The notes: a model not told the origin generated them from the letters alone. 64,000 nucleotides of DNA from Bradyrhizobium nivariense (GCF_029846715.1 NZ_JARVWW010000029.1:37743-101742), one strand, 5' to 3'. Counted from the first letter of the stretch, positions 51,814 to 61,201 are shown. A program made the numbers and translations.

Positions 51814-52809
51814 ATGATGAAGCGGTGGATAGGAGCTGTCTCGGCGGCGCTGATGGTGTTTGCGGCCATGCCGGCGCAGGCGGCCGACAAGGTCGTGCTG
51901 ATGCTGAACTGGTACGTCTATGGCGAGCACGCGCCGTTCTATTATGGCAAGGCCAAGGGTATTTATGCTGCCGAGGGCATCGATCTCGAGATCCAGGAAG
52001 GCCGTGGCTCGGCTGCGACCACGCAGGCCGTCGCCGCCAAGACCGCCGATTTTGGCTATGTCGACGTGCCCACCATGATGCGCGCTGCGATCAAGGGCGC
52101 GCCTGTGGTTGCGACCGGCGTGCTGCTCCAGACCAGCCCGATGTCCGCGATGGGTTTCGTCGACAAGAACATCAAGAAGCCTGAGGACATCAAGGGCAAG
52201 ACGGTGGCGATCACGCCGGCCGATTCCATGACCCAGATCTGGCCGCTGTTCCTGAAGAAGACCGGCCTGAAGGAAAGCGACTTCCAGACGGTGGCGGGCG
52301 ATGGCCAGACCAAGCTCAACGCGGTCATCAACGGCCAGGCTGATCTCTTGCTCGGCTACGTCATGGACCAGTCGATGAAGATCAAGGACGCCACGGGCAA
52401 GGACGTCTATCCGATCAAGTTCGCGGACTACGGCATCAACATGGTCTCCTCGGGCATTATCGCCAACGCCGATTATGTCAAAGCGAATGCCGATCTCGTG
52501 CGCCGCTTCATGTCGGCAACGACGAAAGCGGTCGAAGCCGCCGAGAAGGAGCCGAAGGCGGCAGCGCAGTCGATCCTCGATGCCAACCCCAAGGGTGGCA
52601 AGATCGACACGCTGACGCAGGGCTTCGAGCTGACCATTCCGCTCTACCGGACCGCGGAGACCAAGACCAAGCGGCCGTTCCAGGTCACCGATCAGAACAT
52701 GACGGATACGGTCAATCTGATGGTCGAATATGGCGGGCTCGATGCCAAGGCCAAGGAGAACCCGAAGGCGTTCTACACCAACGATTACCTGCCGAAGAGC
52801 GGCTCGTGA
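51814..52809 (+). CDS. NMT1/THI5-like ABC substrate-binding protein
   Basis: The 331-aa product has a signal peptide (MMKRWIGAVSAALMVFAAMPAQA, cleavage after AQA). Its periplasmic receptor is of the NMT1/THI5 class: VVLMLNWYVYGEHAPFYYGKAKGIYAAEGID, GSAATTQAVAAKTADFGYVD, then KGKTVAITPADSMTQIWP. Receptors of this class bind formylaminopyrimidine, riboflavin precursors and other small molecules. Gene order is permease-receptor-ATPase. GGGAGAGC precedes ATG 51814. It could feed the four-enzyme cassette downstream, but a palindromic repeat lies between. Confidence 0.88.
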   Translation: MMKRWIGAVSAALMVFAAMPAQAADKVVLMLNWYVYGEHAPFYYGKAKGIYAAEGIDLEIQEGRGSAATTQAVAAKTADFGYVDVPTMMRAAIKGAPVVATGVLLQTSPMSAMGFVDKNIKKPEDIKGKTVAITPADSMTQIWPLFLKKTGLKESDFQTVAGDGQTKLNAVINGQADLLLGYVMDQSMKIKDATGKDVYPIKFADYGINMVSSGIIANADYVKANADLVRRFMSATTKAVEAAEKEPKAAAQSILDANPKGGKIDTLTQGFELTIPLYRTAETKTKRPFQVTDQNMTDTVNLMVEYGGLDAKAKENPKAFYTNDYLPKSGS

Positions 52810-53654
52810 AGCAGGCCGCAATACCTGACAACGCCGGGCAGCCGGCCGCGCATCTGAGACTGGTGAGCGACCGGGCTGCTGGCGATGCGTCGGGCATAAA
52901 ACTGTCCGGCGTGTCGAAGACCTACCGGACGCGCGACGGCGATGTGCCGTCGCTGCGGCCGCTCGACTTCCACATCAACGACGGCGAGTTCTTCGTCGTG
53001 GTCGGCCCGTCCGGCTGCGGCAAATCCACGCTGCTCAAGCTGATCTCCGGATTGCTGCCGCCGACATCAGGCGAGATCCTGGTCGAGGGCGAGAAGGTAA
53101 CGAAGCCGCACGGCAATGTCGGCATCGTGTTCCAGAACGCGTTGCTGCTGCCATGGCGCAACATCCTCTCCAACGTGATGCTGCCGATCGACATGAAGCG
53201 GCTGCCGCGACAGACATATCTCGATCGCGCCAAGGCGCTGCTGAAGCTGGTTGGGCTCGAAGGTTTCGAGAAGAAGCTGCCGTGGCAGCTCTCGGGCGGC
53301 ATGCAGCAGCGCGCCTCGATCTGTCGCGCGCTGGTGCACGATCCCAAGATCATGCTGATGGACGAGCCGTTCGGCGCGCTCGACGCGTTGACGCGCGAGC
53401 GCATGAATGTCGAGCTGATGCGAATCCAGCGCGAGACCAGGAAGACGGTGCTGCTGATCACGCATTCGATCCCCGAGGCCGTGTTCCTCGCCGATCGCGT
53501 GCTGGTCATGACCGAGCGCCCCGGCGCGATCGCAGCGATCTACGACGTGCCGCTGCCGCGCCCCCGTTCGCTGGATGTGATGGCCGATCCCGTCTTCACC
53601 GAGCTGGTGCAGCGGATACGCAAGCACTTTTTCTCGCAAGGGGCGTTGGATTAG
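52806..53654 (+). CDS. ABC transporter ATP-binding protein (SsuB/ThiZ-like)
   Basis: The 282-aa ATPase has Walker A GPSGCGKST, signature LSGGMQQR, Walker B IMLMDEPFGALD and switch histidine in LITHSIPEA. It energises the importer formed with the preceding two proteins. The GTG start overlaps the receptor stop (GTGA), showing coupling. The N-terminal 35 residues before the nucleotide-binding domain are extra. A palindromic repeat follows before the enolase-like gene. Confidence 0.92.
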   Translation: MKQAAIPDNAGQPAAHLRLVSDRAAGDASGIKLSGVSKTYRTRDGDVPSLRPLDFHINDGEFFVVVGPSGCGKSTLLKLISGLLPPTSGEILVEGEKVTKPHGNVGIVFQNALLLPWRNILSNVMLPIDMKRLPRQTYLDRAKALLKLVGLEGFEKKLPWQLSGGMQQRASICRALVHDPKIMLMDEPFGALDALTRERMNVELMRIQRETRKTVLLITHSIPEAVFLADRVLVMTERPGAIAAIYDVPLPRPRSLDVMADPVFTELVQRIRKHFFSQGALD

Positions 53655-53698
53655 GGCCTGATGTGATGTCCTTTGATCGCGACCACAAGCAGAGTGCG

Positions 53699-53819
53699 CT
53701 CCCTCCCCCGCCTGCGGGGGAGGGTTGGGGAGAGGGTGTCTCCACAGTCGAGAACCCCCAAGAGGAGAAAACCCTCACCCGGCGCTACGCGCCGACCTCT
53801 CCCGCAAGCGGGAGAGGTG
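53699..53819. repeat. Dispersed palindromic repeat, family B copy 2
   Basis: It consists of CTCCCTCCCCCGCCTGCGGG-GGAGGG, an inner CGGCGCTACGCGCCG hairpin and CTCTCCCGCAAGCGGGAGAG, with ACCCTCACCC. The layout is the same as at 46639-46783. It sits between the ABC ATPase and enolase-like genes and may mark the end of the transporter transcript. Confidence 0.75.
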
Positions 53820-53871
53820 CACCGTCACCGCGGCCGAATCAGTTTCCAACAAATTCATACGCTGTAGCGCC

Positions 53872-55269
53872 ATGTCACCCCGCCTGAAGCTGCGAGATAT
53901 CGCCTTCTTCGAACGTCCCGTGCATTTCGCGCGGCCGTTCCGCTTCGGCGCGATCACGATCAACGCGACGCCCCAGCTGTTCGTGCGGGTCGAGATCGAG
54001 GTCGAGGGCAGAGGAACCGCCGTCGGCGCCAGCGCCGAGCTGCTGGTGCCAAAATGGTTCGACAAGCGGCCGGAGCTGTCGCCGGCGCAGACCGTCGATG
54101 GCTTGCGTCGCTCGCTGGAGATCGCACGGGGGCTTTATCTTGCGCGAACTGGATTTCTGACAGCATTCGATCTGCATGCCTCGTGCATCGGTGCCCAGGT
54201 CGCAACCTGTGCGAAAAAGAACATTCCGGCGCTTGCGGCGGCTTACGGCCCCGCGGAAATCGACAAAGCGATCCTCGATGCGCTGCTCCGCGCCGCCGAG
54301 ACCAATTTTTTCGACGGCATGGCCGGCAACATCGCCGGCATCGATGCGCGGCTTTCGCCTGACCTGAAGGAAGCGGATCTCACGACGTTTCTATCCAGCC
54401 GGAAGCCGCTGTCGCGTGTTGCCATCAGACATACCGTCGGCCTCGACGATACCGTTGAAGGTGAGGGCGGGGTTGCCGATGCCCGCGAGAACTCCGGTGC
54501 AAGATACTTCAAGCTGAAGCTGTCGGGTGACCCCGTAGCCGATGCAGCGCGGCTGGCGCGCATTGGCAAGGCGCTCGATGCACTGGAGCGCGACTACAAG
54601 GTGACGCTCGATGCCAACGAGCAATATGCCGATCTCGCGGCGTTGCATGCACTGATCGACCGGCTTGACCATGATCTCGCGCTGCGATCGATTTCATCAA
54701 GACTGCTCTATATCGAGCAGCCGATGCCGCGCGACATCACCCGGCAGACACCGCTCGGTTCGCTCGCCGCGCGTGGCTTCATCATCGATGAGGCCGATGA
54801 TTCCTACGATGCCTTTCCCGCGGCGCGGGCGCTCGGCTATCGCGGCATATCCTCGAAATCCTGCAAGGGGCTTTACAAGTCCATCGTCAGCGCGACGCGC
54901 GCGGCGAAATGGAGCGAAGGCGCCGAGACGTTCTTCGTGACCGGCGAGGACCTCACCTGCCAGGCGGGACTTGCCGTGCAGCAGGATCTCGCGCTCGGTG
55001 CATTCATCGGAATCGTGCACGTCGAGCGCAACGGCCATCACTATGTCGACGGCTTTGGCGATACGCCCGCGGCCGAGGTGCAGGCCTTCGCTGCCGCGCA
55101 TCCCGATCTCTACGCCGATGCGGGCCAAGGCATCCGCCTCAACATTCACAGCGGCGATCTCCTGACGGGATCGCTGACCGCAACGGGCTTTGCGACGTCG
55201 GTCCATCCGGACTGGTCGGCGCTCGCCCCGCTCGAACAGCCAAAATCACTCTGGGAGAAATCGGCATGA
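53872..55269 (+). CDS. Enolase-superfamily protein (mandelate-racemase-like)
   Basis: The 465-aa protein has the enolase-superfamily barrel with metal-ligand candidates in KVTLDANEQY (Asp), LLYIEQPM (Glu) and FIIDEADDSY (Asp/Glu). A KLK motif (RYFKLKLSG) may supply one base and a lysine-rich SSKSCKGLYKS segment the other. It is longer than usual (about 370-400 aa), with an expanded N-terminal cap. Enzymes of this fold dehydrate or epimerise acid sugars. It is coupled to the Gfo/Idh/MocA gene by a 4-nt overlap. Substrate unknown. Confidence 0.75.
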   Translation: MSPRLKLRDIAFFERPVHFARPFRFGAITINATPQLFVRVEIEVEGRGTAVGASAELLVPKWFDKRPELSPAQTVDGLRRSLEIARGLYLARTGFLTAFDLHASCIGAQVATCAKKNIPALAAAYGPAEIDKAILDALLRAAETNFFDGMAGNIAGIDARLSPDLKEADLTTFLSSRKPLSRVAIRHTVGLDDTVEGEGGVADARENSGARYFKLKLSGDPVADAARLARIGKALDALERDYKVTLDANEQYADLAALHALIDRLDHDLALRSISSRLLYIEQPMPRDITRQTPLGSLAARGFIIDEADDSYDAFPAARALGYRGISSKSCKGLYKSIVSATRAAKWSEGAETFFVTGEDLTCQAGLAVQQDLALGAFIGIVHVERNGHHYVDGFGDTPAAEVQAFAAAHPDLYADAGQGIRLNIHSGDLLTGSLTATGFATSVHPDWSALAPLEQPKSLWEKSA

Positions 55270-56417
55270 CCACCCAACGCCTCGGCCTCATCATGAACGG
55301 CGTCACCGGCCGGATGGGGCTCAACCAGCATCTGATCCGCTCGATCGTCGCGATCCGCGAGCAGGGCGGCGTCCGCTTGAAGAACGGCGACCGCGTGATG
55401 CCCGATCCGATCCTGGTCGGCCGCAGCGCCGAAAAGGTCGAAGGGCTCGCCAAGCTCTACAACATCACGCGCTGGACCACCGATCTCGATGCGGCCCTCG
55501 CGGACAAGAACGACACCATGTTCTTCGATGCCGCGACCACGCAGGCACGGCCCGGCCTGCTGACCCAGGCCATCAATGCCGGCAAGCACGTCTATTGCGA
55601 GAAGCCGATCGCGACGAATTTCGAGGAGGCGCTCGAGGTCGTCAAGCTCGCCAACGCCAAGGGCGTCAAGCACGGTACGGTGCAGGACAAGCTGTTCCTG
55701 CCCGGCCTCAAGAAGATCGCTTTCCTGCGCGACTCCGGCTTCTTCGGCCGCATCCTCTCGGTGCGTGGCGAGTTCGGCTATTGGGTGTTCGAGGGCGGCT
55801 GGCAGGAGGCGCAGCGGCCGTCATGGAATTACCGCGACGAGGACGGCGGCGGCATCATTCTCGACATGGTCTGCCACTGGCGTTACGTGCTCGACAATCT
55901 CTTCGGCGAGGTCGAGAGCGTGAGCTGCATCGGCAATACCGACATTCCCGAGCGTTTCGACGAGCAGGGCAAGAAGTACAAGGCCACCGCGGACGACTCG
56001 GCTTATGCGACGTTCCAGCTCAAGGGCGGCGCCATCGCCCACATCAACATGTCCTGGGTGACGCGCGTCTATCGCGACGACCTCGTCACTTTCCAGGTCG
56101 ACGGTACGCTGGGCTCGGCAGTCGCCGGCCTCTCCGACTGCATGATCCAGGCGCGTCAGGCGACGCCCCGGCCGGTGTGGAATCCGGACGAGAAGCGGCT
56201 GCACGATTTCTACGGCGACTGGCAGAAGCTGCCTGACAATTTCAGCTACGACAACGGCTTTAAGGAGCAGTGGGAGATGTTCATTCGCCACGTCTACGAG
56301 GATGCGCCCTATAAGTTCACGCTGCTCGAAGGCGTCAAGGGCGTGCAGCTTGCCGAATGCGCGCTGAAGAGCTGGAAGGAGCGGCGCTGGATCGATGTCG
56401 CCCCGATCAAGGTCTGA
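55266..56417 (+). CDS. Gfo/Idh/MocA-family oxidoreductase
   Basis: The 383-aa protein has an N-terminal NAD(P) fold (LGLIMNGVTGRMGLNQHLIRS), the EKP motif (YCEKPIATN) and a C-terminal alpha/beta substrate domain with a DMVCHWRYVLDNL histidine segment. It would oxidise or reduce a sugar carbonyl. The glycine motif is atypical (NGVTGRMG, as in dihydrodipicolinate reductases). The start overlaps the enolase-like stop (ATGA). It is the second enzyme of the cassette. Confidence 0.87.
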   Translation: MTTQRLGLIMNGVTGRMGLNQHLIRSIVAIREQGGVRLKNGDRVMPDPILVGRSAEKVEGLAKLYNITRWTTDLDAALADKNDTMFFDAATTQARPGLLTQAINAGKHVYCEKPIATNFEEALEVVKLANAKGVKHGTVQDKLFLPGLKKIAFLRDSGFFGRILSVRGEFGYWVFEGGWQEAQRPSWNYRDEDGGGIILDMVCHWRYVLDNLFGEVESVSCIGNTDIPERFDEQGKKYKATADDSAYATFQLKGGAIAHINMSWVTRVYRDDLVTFQVDGTLGSAVAGLSDCMIQARQATPRPVWNPDEKRLHDFYGDWQKLPDNFSYDNGFKEQWEMFIRHVYEDAPYKFTLLEGVKGVQLAECALKSWKERRWIDVAPIKV

Positions 56418-56427
56418 GGAGGGAACA

Positions 56428-57633
56428 ATGAACAAGCCCGTCCTGCCCAAGCCCGTCCTGCCGATGTCGTCATTGTCGCTGAAATTGCCGAAAGCCGATC
56501 GTTCGATCGAGACCTACCGGCTCGCGGCGTCGCGAAGCTTTCCCGCAAAGCTCGAGGGCCCGCTGAACCGCATCGCCTTCTCGGCCGTGCATACGGTGGT
56601 CGATCCCTTCGCCGACAACGATCCCTGGCTTTCGGTTGCCGTCGACTGGGACAGGACCATCGCCTTCCGCGAGCACGTCTGGGACCTCGGGCTTGGCGTT
56701 GCGGAAGCCATGGACACCGCGCAGCGCGGCATGGGGCTGGACTGGCCGACCTCGCTGGAGCTGATCACGCGTTCGGTCGCCGCCGCCAAGCGGCGCAACG
56801 CGCTGGTGTTCTCCGGAGCGGGCACCGACCATCTCGCGGTAGAGGATGCCAAGAATCTCGACGACGTGATCTGCGCCTATGAGGAGCAGATCTCGGCGGT
56901 CGAGAAGGTCGGCGGCCGCATCATTTTGATGGCATCGCGCGCGCTGGCGAAGCTGGGCCGCGACGCCGATGATTACGCAAAAGTCTATGATCGCGTGCTG
57001 TCGCAGGTCCGCGAGCCCGTCATCATTCACTGGCTCGGCGACATGTTCGATCCAGCGCTGATGGGATACTGGGGCACCAACGATCTCGACAAGGCGATGG
57101 ATATTGCGGTCGCCATCATCAACGGCAACGCCGCCAAGGTCGACGGTGTCAAGGTTTCGCTGCTCAACAAGCAGCGCGAGATCGACATGCGCCGTCGTCT
57201 CGACAAGCGCATCAAGATGTACACCGGCGACGATTTTAATTATGCGGAGCTGATCGCCGGCGACGAACAGGGCTTTTCGCACGCGCTGCTCGGCATTTTT
57301 GACGCGATCGCGCCGGCGGCGTCCTACGCCTTGTCGCGGCTGGCAGCGGGTGACGAAGCCGGCTTCCACGACGTGCTGGGACCGACGGTGCCGCTGTCGC
57401 GCCACATCTTCAAGGCGCCGACGCGCTTCTACAAGACCGGCGTGGTGTTCATGGCGTATCTCAATGGCCACCAGGACCATTTCACCATGGCCGGGGGGCA
57501 GGAGAGCACGCGTTCGATGCTGCATCTGGCCGAGCTGTTCCGGCTGGCCGATCAGGCCGGTCTGCTCGCCAATCCAGAGCTGGCGACGCGCCGGATGAAG
57601 GCCGTGCTGGCCCCGCACGGGATCGAATCCTGA
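56428..57633 (+). CDS. DUF993/dihydrodipicolinate-synthase-like protein
   Basis: The product of about 401 aa matches the pattern of DUF993 proteins, a TIM-barrel group related to dihydrodipicolinate synthases/aldolases: RIAFSAVHTVVDPFADNDPWL, then DWDRTIAFREHVWDLGLGVAEAMDTAQRGMGL, then HWLGDMFDPALMGYWG and KVSLLNKQREI. The last contains a possible Schiff-base lysine. AGGAGGGAAC gives a strong start. It may cleave a keto-deoxy or similar intermediate made by the two preceding enzymes. This is inference; the family has no reaction known to me. Confidence 0.8.
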   Translation: MNKPVLPKPVLPMSSLSLKLPKADRSIETYRLAASRSFPAKLEGPLNRIAFSAVHTVVDPFADNDPWLSVAVDWDRTIAFREHVWDLGLGVAEAMDTAQRGMGLDWPTSLELITRSVAAAKRRNALVFSGAGTDHLAVEDAKNLDDVICAYEEQISAVEKVGGRIILMASRALAKLGRDADDYAKVYDRVLSQVREPVIIHWLGDMFDPALMGYWGTNDLDKAMDIAVAIINGNAAKVDGVKVSLLNKQREIDMRRRLDKRIKMYTGDDFNYAELIAGDEQGFSHALLGIFDAIAPAASYALSRLAAGDEAGFHDVLGPTVPLSRHIFKAPTRFYKTGVVFMAYLNGHQDHFTMAGGQESTRSMLHLAELFRLADQAGLLANPELATRRMKAVLAPHGIES

Positions 57634-58496
57634 TGCGTGATTTCTCGTCCGACCATCGCTGGCTGTCGCTGAACACGGCGACGGTCCGCAACCAGGGTGA
57701 TCTCGTTCAGATCATCGACGCCTGCGCACGTCACGGCATCCGTGCCATCGATCCCTGGCGCGACCAGGTCGCCGCCGTCGGTCTCGACCGCGCCGCGCGC
57801 GCCGTGCGCGACACCGGCCTTGATCTCTCCGGCTATTGCCGCGGCGGCATGTTCACCTCCGACGTATCACGTCGAGGCGAGGTCCGTGACGACAACCGCC
57901 GCTGTGTGGACGAAGCCAAGGCGCTGGGTGCGCCTTGCATCGTGCTCGTCGTCGGCGGCCTGCCGCAATATTCGCGGCCGGGCAGCGAGGCTTCCAAGGA
58001 CATCGCCGGCGCGCGGACGCAGGTCGAGGAAGCACTCGCTGATATGCTCGACTACGCCAGACAGGCAAAGCTGCCGCTGGCGATCGAACCGCTGCATCCG
58101 GCCTATGCGGCGGACCGCGCCTGCGTCAACACGACGAAGCAGGCGCTCGACATCTGCGACCGGCTCGACCCCGATCGCAGCGGCATGCTCGGCGTCGCGC
58201 TCGACGTCTATCACATCTGGTGGGACCCCGAGCTGATGGGCCAGATCGCGCGCGCCGGCCGAGATCGCCTGCTGGCGTTCCATGTCTGCGACTGGCTGGT
58301 GCCGACCAGGGACATTCTCAACGATCGCGGCATGATGGGCGACGGCGTCATCGACATCAAATCCGTGCGCGCAGCGGTCGAAACACGGGGTTTTGCCGGC
58401 TATTCCGAGATCGAGATCTTCTCCAACGACTGGTGGAACAAGCCGATGGACGAGGTGCTGCGGACCTGCATCGAACGGCACAGGACCGTGGTTTAG
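57633..58496 (+). CDS. Sugar-phosphate isomerase/epimerase-like TIM barrel
   Basis: The 287-aa protein has the xylose-isomerase-like TIM-barrel pattern. Likely metal ligands are Glu in LPLAIEPLHPAY, Asp/His in VALDVYHIWW, His in LLAFHVCDW and Glu in YSEIEIFS. It would isomerise or epimerise a sugar or keto acid in the same pathway. The ATG overlaps the previous stop (TGATG), the tightest coupling in the cassette. The gene ends the operon; no terminator is evident. Confidence 0.87.
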   Translation: MRDFSSDHRWLSLNTATVRNQGDLVQIIDACARHGIRAIDPWRDQVAAVGLDRAARAVRDTGLDLSGYCRGGMFTSDVSRRGEVRDDNRRCVDEAKALGAPCIVLVVGGLPQYSRPGSEASKDIAGARTQVEEALADMLDYARQAKLPLAIEPLHPAYAADRACVNTTKQALDICDRLDPDRSGMLGVALDVYHIWWDPELMGQIARAGRDRLLAFHVCDWLVPTRDILNDRGMMGDGVIDIKSVRAAVETRGFAGYSEIEIFSNDWWNKPMDEVLRTCIERHRTVV

Positions 58497-59086
58497 GTCA
58501 CGCGCGCGCTGCCCCCACGGGCTTGCGACCTGTTGCAGCCTGTTGCCTTCTGCTCGCCGCTCAGCGTGGCCTAGAACTCGGGTTCGACCAGCTTGGCGGC
58601 CGTCAGTATGGCCCCTCTGAAATTGACGTCCGCTTTCAGCGGCAGAACGGAGATTGGTCGGAGTTACTGCCGGCTCGCCCCGATCGCGAGTGAACCATTT
58701 CAGACTTCGCGGGGAGGAGCGTGCTGCTAACTCGAAATGGGTAGTTTCCTCAACGAACCCGATTTGCGATTATGCAGGGCAATTGCGGTGGCCGCCCGGA
58801 TTGTGGTGGCGGCCTTGATTCGTATCAGAGTCAGCGACAGGCCGCTTAGCTCCGAAAGAGTTTGCCCTCGTGACCAAACACGCGCCGTCTCTTCGTCCGT
58901 CAGCAGACCGCAGTGATCAATTCGATCTGAGCGCATCCTGTCGAATTTGCATTGTCGCAGCGGTCGGACGTAGTGGTGTCGATCAACCGCCTGGGTAAAC
59001 GGGAAAGCAGCGATCATTGATCTTTTCAAGGAGATCAAAAGGTCAGCCATGCTGGACGATGCAACTGCCTAGTCTAGGCGTCGACG
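58497..59086. other. 590-nt intergenic region
   Basis: No well-supported gene lies in the first 230 nt. A minus-strand frame at 58727-59050 is listed separately. A 13-nt palindrome GCCTAGTCTAGGC at 59067-59079 sits just before the histidine kinase start and could be an operator. Confidence 0.5.
58727..59050 (-). CDS. Doubtful hypothetical protein (107 aa)
   Basis: An uninterrupted frame starts MADLLISLKRSMIAAFPF and contains a stretch rich in Thr/Ala/Ile (KAATTIRAATAIALHNR). No good ribosome binding site, no recognised domain, no signal peptide. It is divergent from the histidine kinase gene. Kept only because the region is otherwise empty. Confidence 0.25.
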   Translation of the reverse strand: MADLLISLKRSMIAAFPFTQAVDRHHYVRPLRQCKFDRMRSDRIDHCGLLTDEETARVWSRGQTLSELSGLSLTLIRIKAATTIRAATAIALHNRKSGSLRKLPISS

Positions 59087-61201
59087 ATGTCAGATCTACG
59101 ATCACTTGCGCCGGAGATAAAGTTCCGCCGAGGCATTAGCTATGCCGGCGGTCTGGTCGCAATTGGCGTGATCTATTTCGTCCTGGCAAAAGGCGGCCTT
59201 ACCCTCGCCTCTATTAATCCCAGTGCAACGCCAATTTGGCCGCCGACGGGTGTCGCGCTGGCGGCGGTGCTGTTGCGGGGATATTGGACCTGGCCCGCAA
59301 TTTTTATTGCAGCAATGATCGCCAATGCGACGACGGCCGGCTCGGTTGCCACCGCAATTGCGATTGCGACCGGCAACACTCTTGAAGCCATTGTTGGCGC
59401 TTATCTGGTCAATCGATGGTCGAGCGGCTGCAATACGTTTTCGAGACCAGATTCTGTCGCAAAGTTTGCTTTGATCTGCATCGTGATCGCGACGCCGATC
59501 AGCGCGAGCATTGGTCTGACCAGCCTGGCGGCCGCCGGGTACATCGATCGGACCGATTTCGTGAACGCCTGGGTCACGTGGTGGCTGGGAGACGTGACCG
59601 GCGCGCTGGTCATTGCCCCCGCACTCGTACTTTGGGCATCAAGCCGCTACCGTGCTTTCAGCCGCAATGAATTGTTGGAGACGGTCGGCGTCCTCGCAAC
59701 AGCGGCGGTTGTTGGACTCATTGCTTACAGTCCGCTGATCGCGCAGACGCCGAGCCGGGATCCGCTGGGTTTTCTCGCCATCCTGCCGATGTTGTGGGCG
59801 GCGCTGCGCCGCGGTCCGCGTGACACCGCAACGGTTGCGCTGGTGCTTGCCGGCATCACCATTTGGGGGACGCTCACGGGCGGCGGCCCGTTCACGACCG
59901 CGGATCTCAACGCTTCGTTCCTGCTGGTGTTGATGTTCCTGATCAGTATTACGGTTCCGAGCTTGTTACTGAGCGCCGACGTCGAGGTTCGCAAGAAGGG
60001 GGAGGAAAGGCTGCGCCGCGCGCAGATCGAACTCGAACGCAAGGTCGCGGAGCGTACGCAGGAGCTCGAGCTCGCCAATGCAGCAAAATCGCGTTTTCTT
60101 GCCATGGCAAGCCACGATTTGCGGCAGCCACTCCATGCGCTGGGCCTGTTCGTTGCCCAACTGCGCACGGGATCGGGGGAACGGATAAGGACGATCGAGC
60201 TGGTCGATGCAACGCGCAAAGAAATGGATGAAATGCTCAATTCGCTCCTGGATATGTCCCGGCTCGATGCTGGGATACTCATACCCACAATTACTGAATT
60301 CCCGATCGCGCGCCTGTTGCAAAAAATTGAGACGACATTTGATCAAGCAACGCGAGAAACGGGCTTGCGTCTGCGGGTCAGGCGAAGTGACGCCTGGGTG
60401 CGGAGCGACGCCATGCTGCTCGAACGCATACTGCTCAATTTGGTATCCAATGCGGTGCGCTATACATTGCGGGGCGGGATCATTGTCGGTTGTCGTCGGC
60501 GCGGTCAGATGTTGCGCATCGAAGTATGGGATAGTGGTTCCGGCATTCCTGAGGATCAGAAGCAGAATATCTTTGGCGAGTTTTTTCAACTTGCTGCTCG
60601 AGACCGGAACCGGTACGGCAGCATGGGGCTCGGCTTGGCTATCGTCGACAGGCTTCGCCTGCTTCTCAACCATCCAATCGACGTAGCTTCGACTGTGGGC
60701 CGTGGTTCGCGATTCGCGATCCTGGTTCCGATGGCCGAAGAACGCGACTCGTCCACCGAGCCCGTCGACTCGCCACACCCCGCGGCCTTTGCTGTCGAAG
60801 GCAAGGTCGTTCTTGTTATTATCGATGCTCCAATCGTGCAGGAGGGAACGGTCGGATTGCTTGGCAGATGGGGATACACCGTCCTGACCACCGGATCCGA
60901 CGAAGTGGCGCTTATCCGACTTGCGGAGCGCCGACAACGCCCCGATCTCATAATCTCGGATTATCATCTTGCGAGCGGAAAGACCGGGATCGGAGCCATT
61001 GAACAAATCAATGCGGCGTTTGGTTCATCCATTCCTGCTATTCTCATCAGCGGCGATACGGCACCTGAACCAGCACGTGAGGCCAAGGATAGGGGATACG
61101 TTATGCTGCACAAGCCCGTCGACCCAATGCGGCTCCGCGCTGTCATGCACGAGCTCTTTATGGATCATGACGACAGAAGAGATGACCGGTCGGCTTCATG
61201 A
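59087..61201 (+). CDS. Hybrid sensor histidine kinase with MASE1 domain and receiver
   Basis: The 704-aa protein has an N-terminal MASE1-type membrane sensor (about residues 20-300, eight or so helices; SATPIWPPTGVALAAVLLRG). A short coiled coil follows, then a HisKA domain with phospho-acceptor His343 (ASHDLRQP), an HATPase domain (N-box NLVSNAVRYT, G-boxes DSGSGIP and GLGLA) and a C-terminal receiver with phosphorylation site Asp625 (IISDYH) and Lys in LHKPVDP. The usual acidic pair of the receiver is reduced to one Asp (IIDAP), which may weaken magnesium binding. The signal is unknown. Tail-to-tail with a NarL-type regulator, 6-nt overlap. Confidence 0.92.
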   Translation: MSDLRSLAPEIKFRRGISYAGGLVAIGVIYFVLAKGGLTLASINPSATPIWPPTGVALAAVLLRGYWTWPAIFIAAMIANATTAGSVATAIAIATGNTLEAIVGAYLVNRWSSGCNTFSRPDSVAKFALICIVIATPISASIGLTSLAAAGYIDRTDFVNAWVTWWLGDVTGALVIAPALVLWASSRYRAFSRNELLETVGVLATAAVVGLIAYSPLIAQTPSRDPLGFLAILPMLWAALRRGPRDTATVALVLAGITIWGTLTGGGPFTTADLNASFLLVLMFLISITVPSLLLSADVEVRKKGEERLRRAQIELERKVAERTQELELANAAKSRFLAMASHDLRQPLHALGLFVAQLRTGSGERIRTIELVDATRKEMDEMLNSLLDMSRLDAGILIPTITEFPIARLLQKIETTFDQATRETGLRLRVRRSDAWVRSDAMLLERILLNLVSNAVRYTLRGGIIVGCRRRGQMLRIEVWDSGSGIPEDQKQNIFGEFFQLAARDRNRYGSMGLGLAIVDRLRLLLNHPIDVASTVGRGSRFAILVPMAEERDSSTEPVDSPHPAAFAVEGKVVLVIIDAPIVQEGTVGLLGRWGYTVLTTGSDEVALIRLAERRQRPDLIISDYHLASGKTGIGAIEQINAAFGSSIPAILISGDTAPEPAREAKDRGYVMLHKPVDPMRLRAVMHELFMDHDDRRDDRSAS

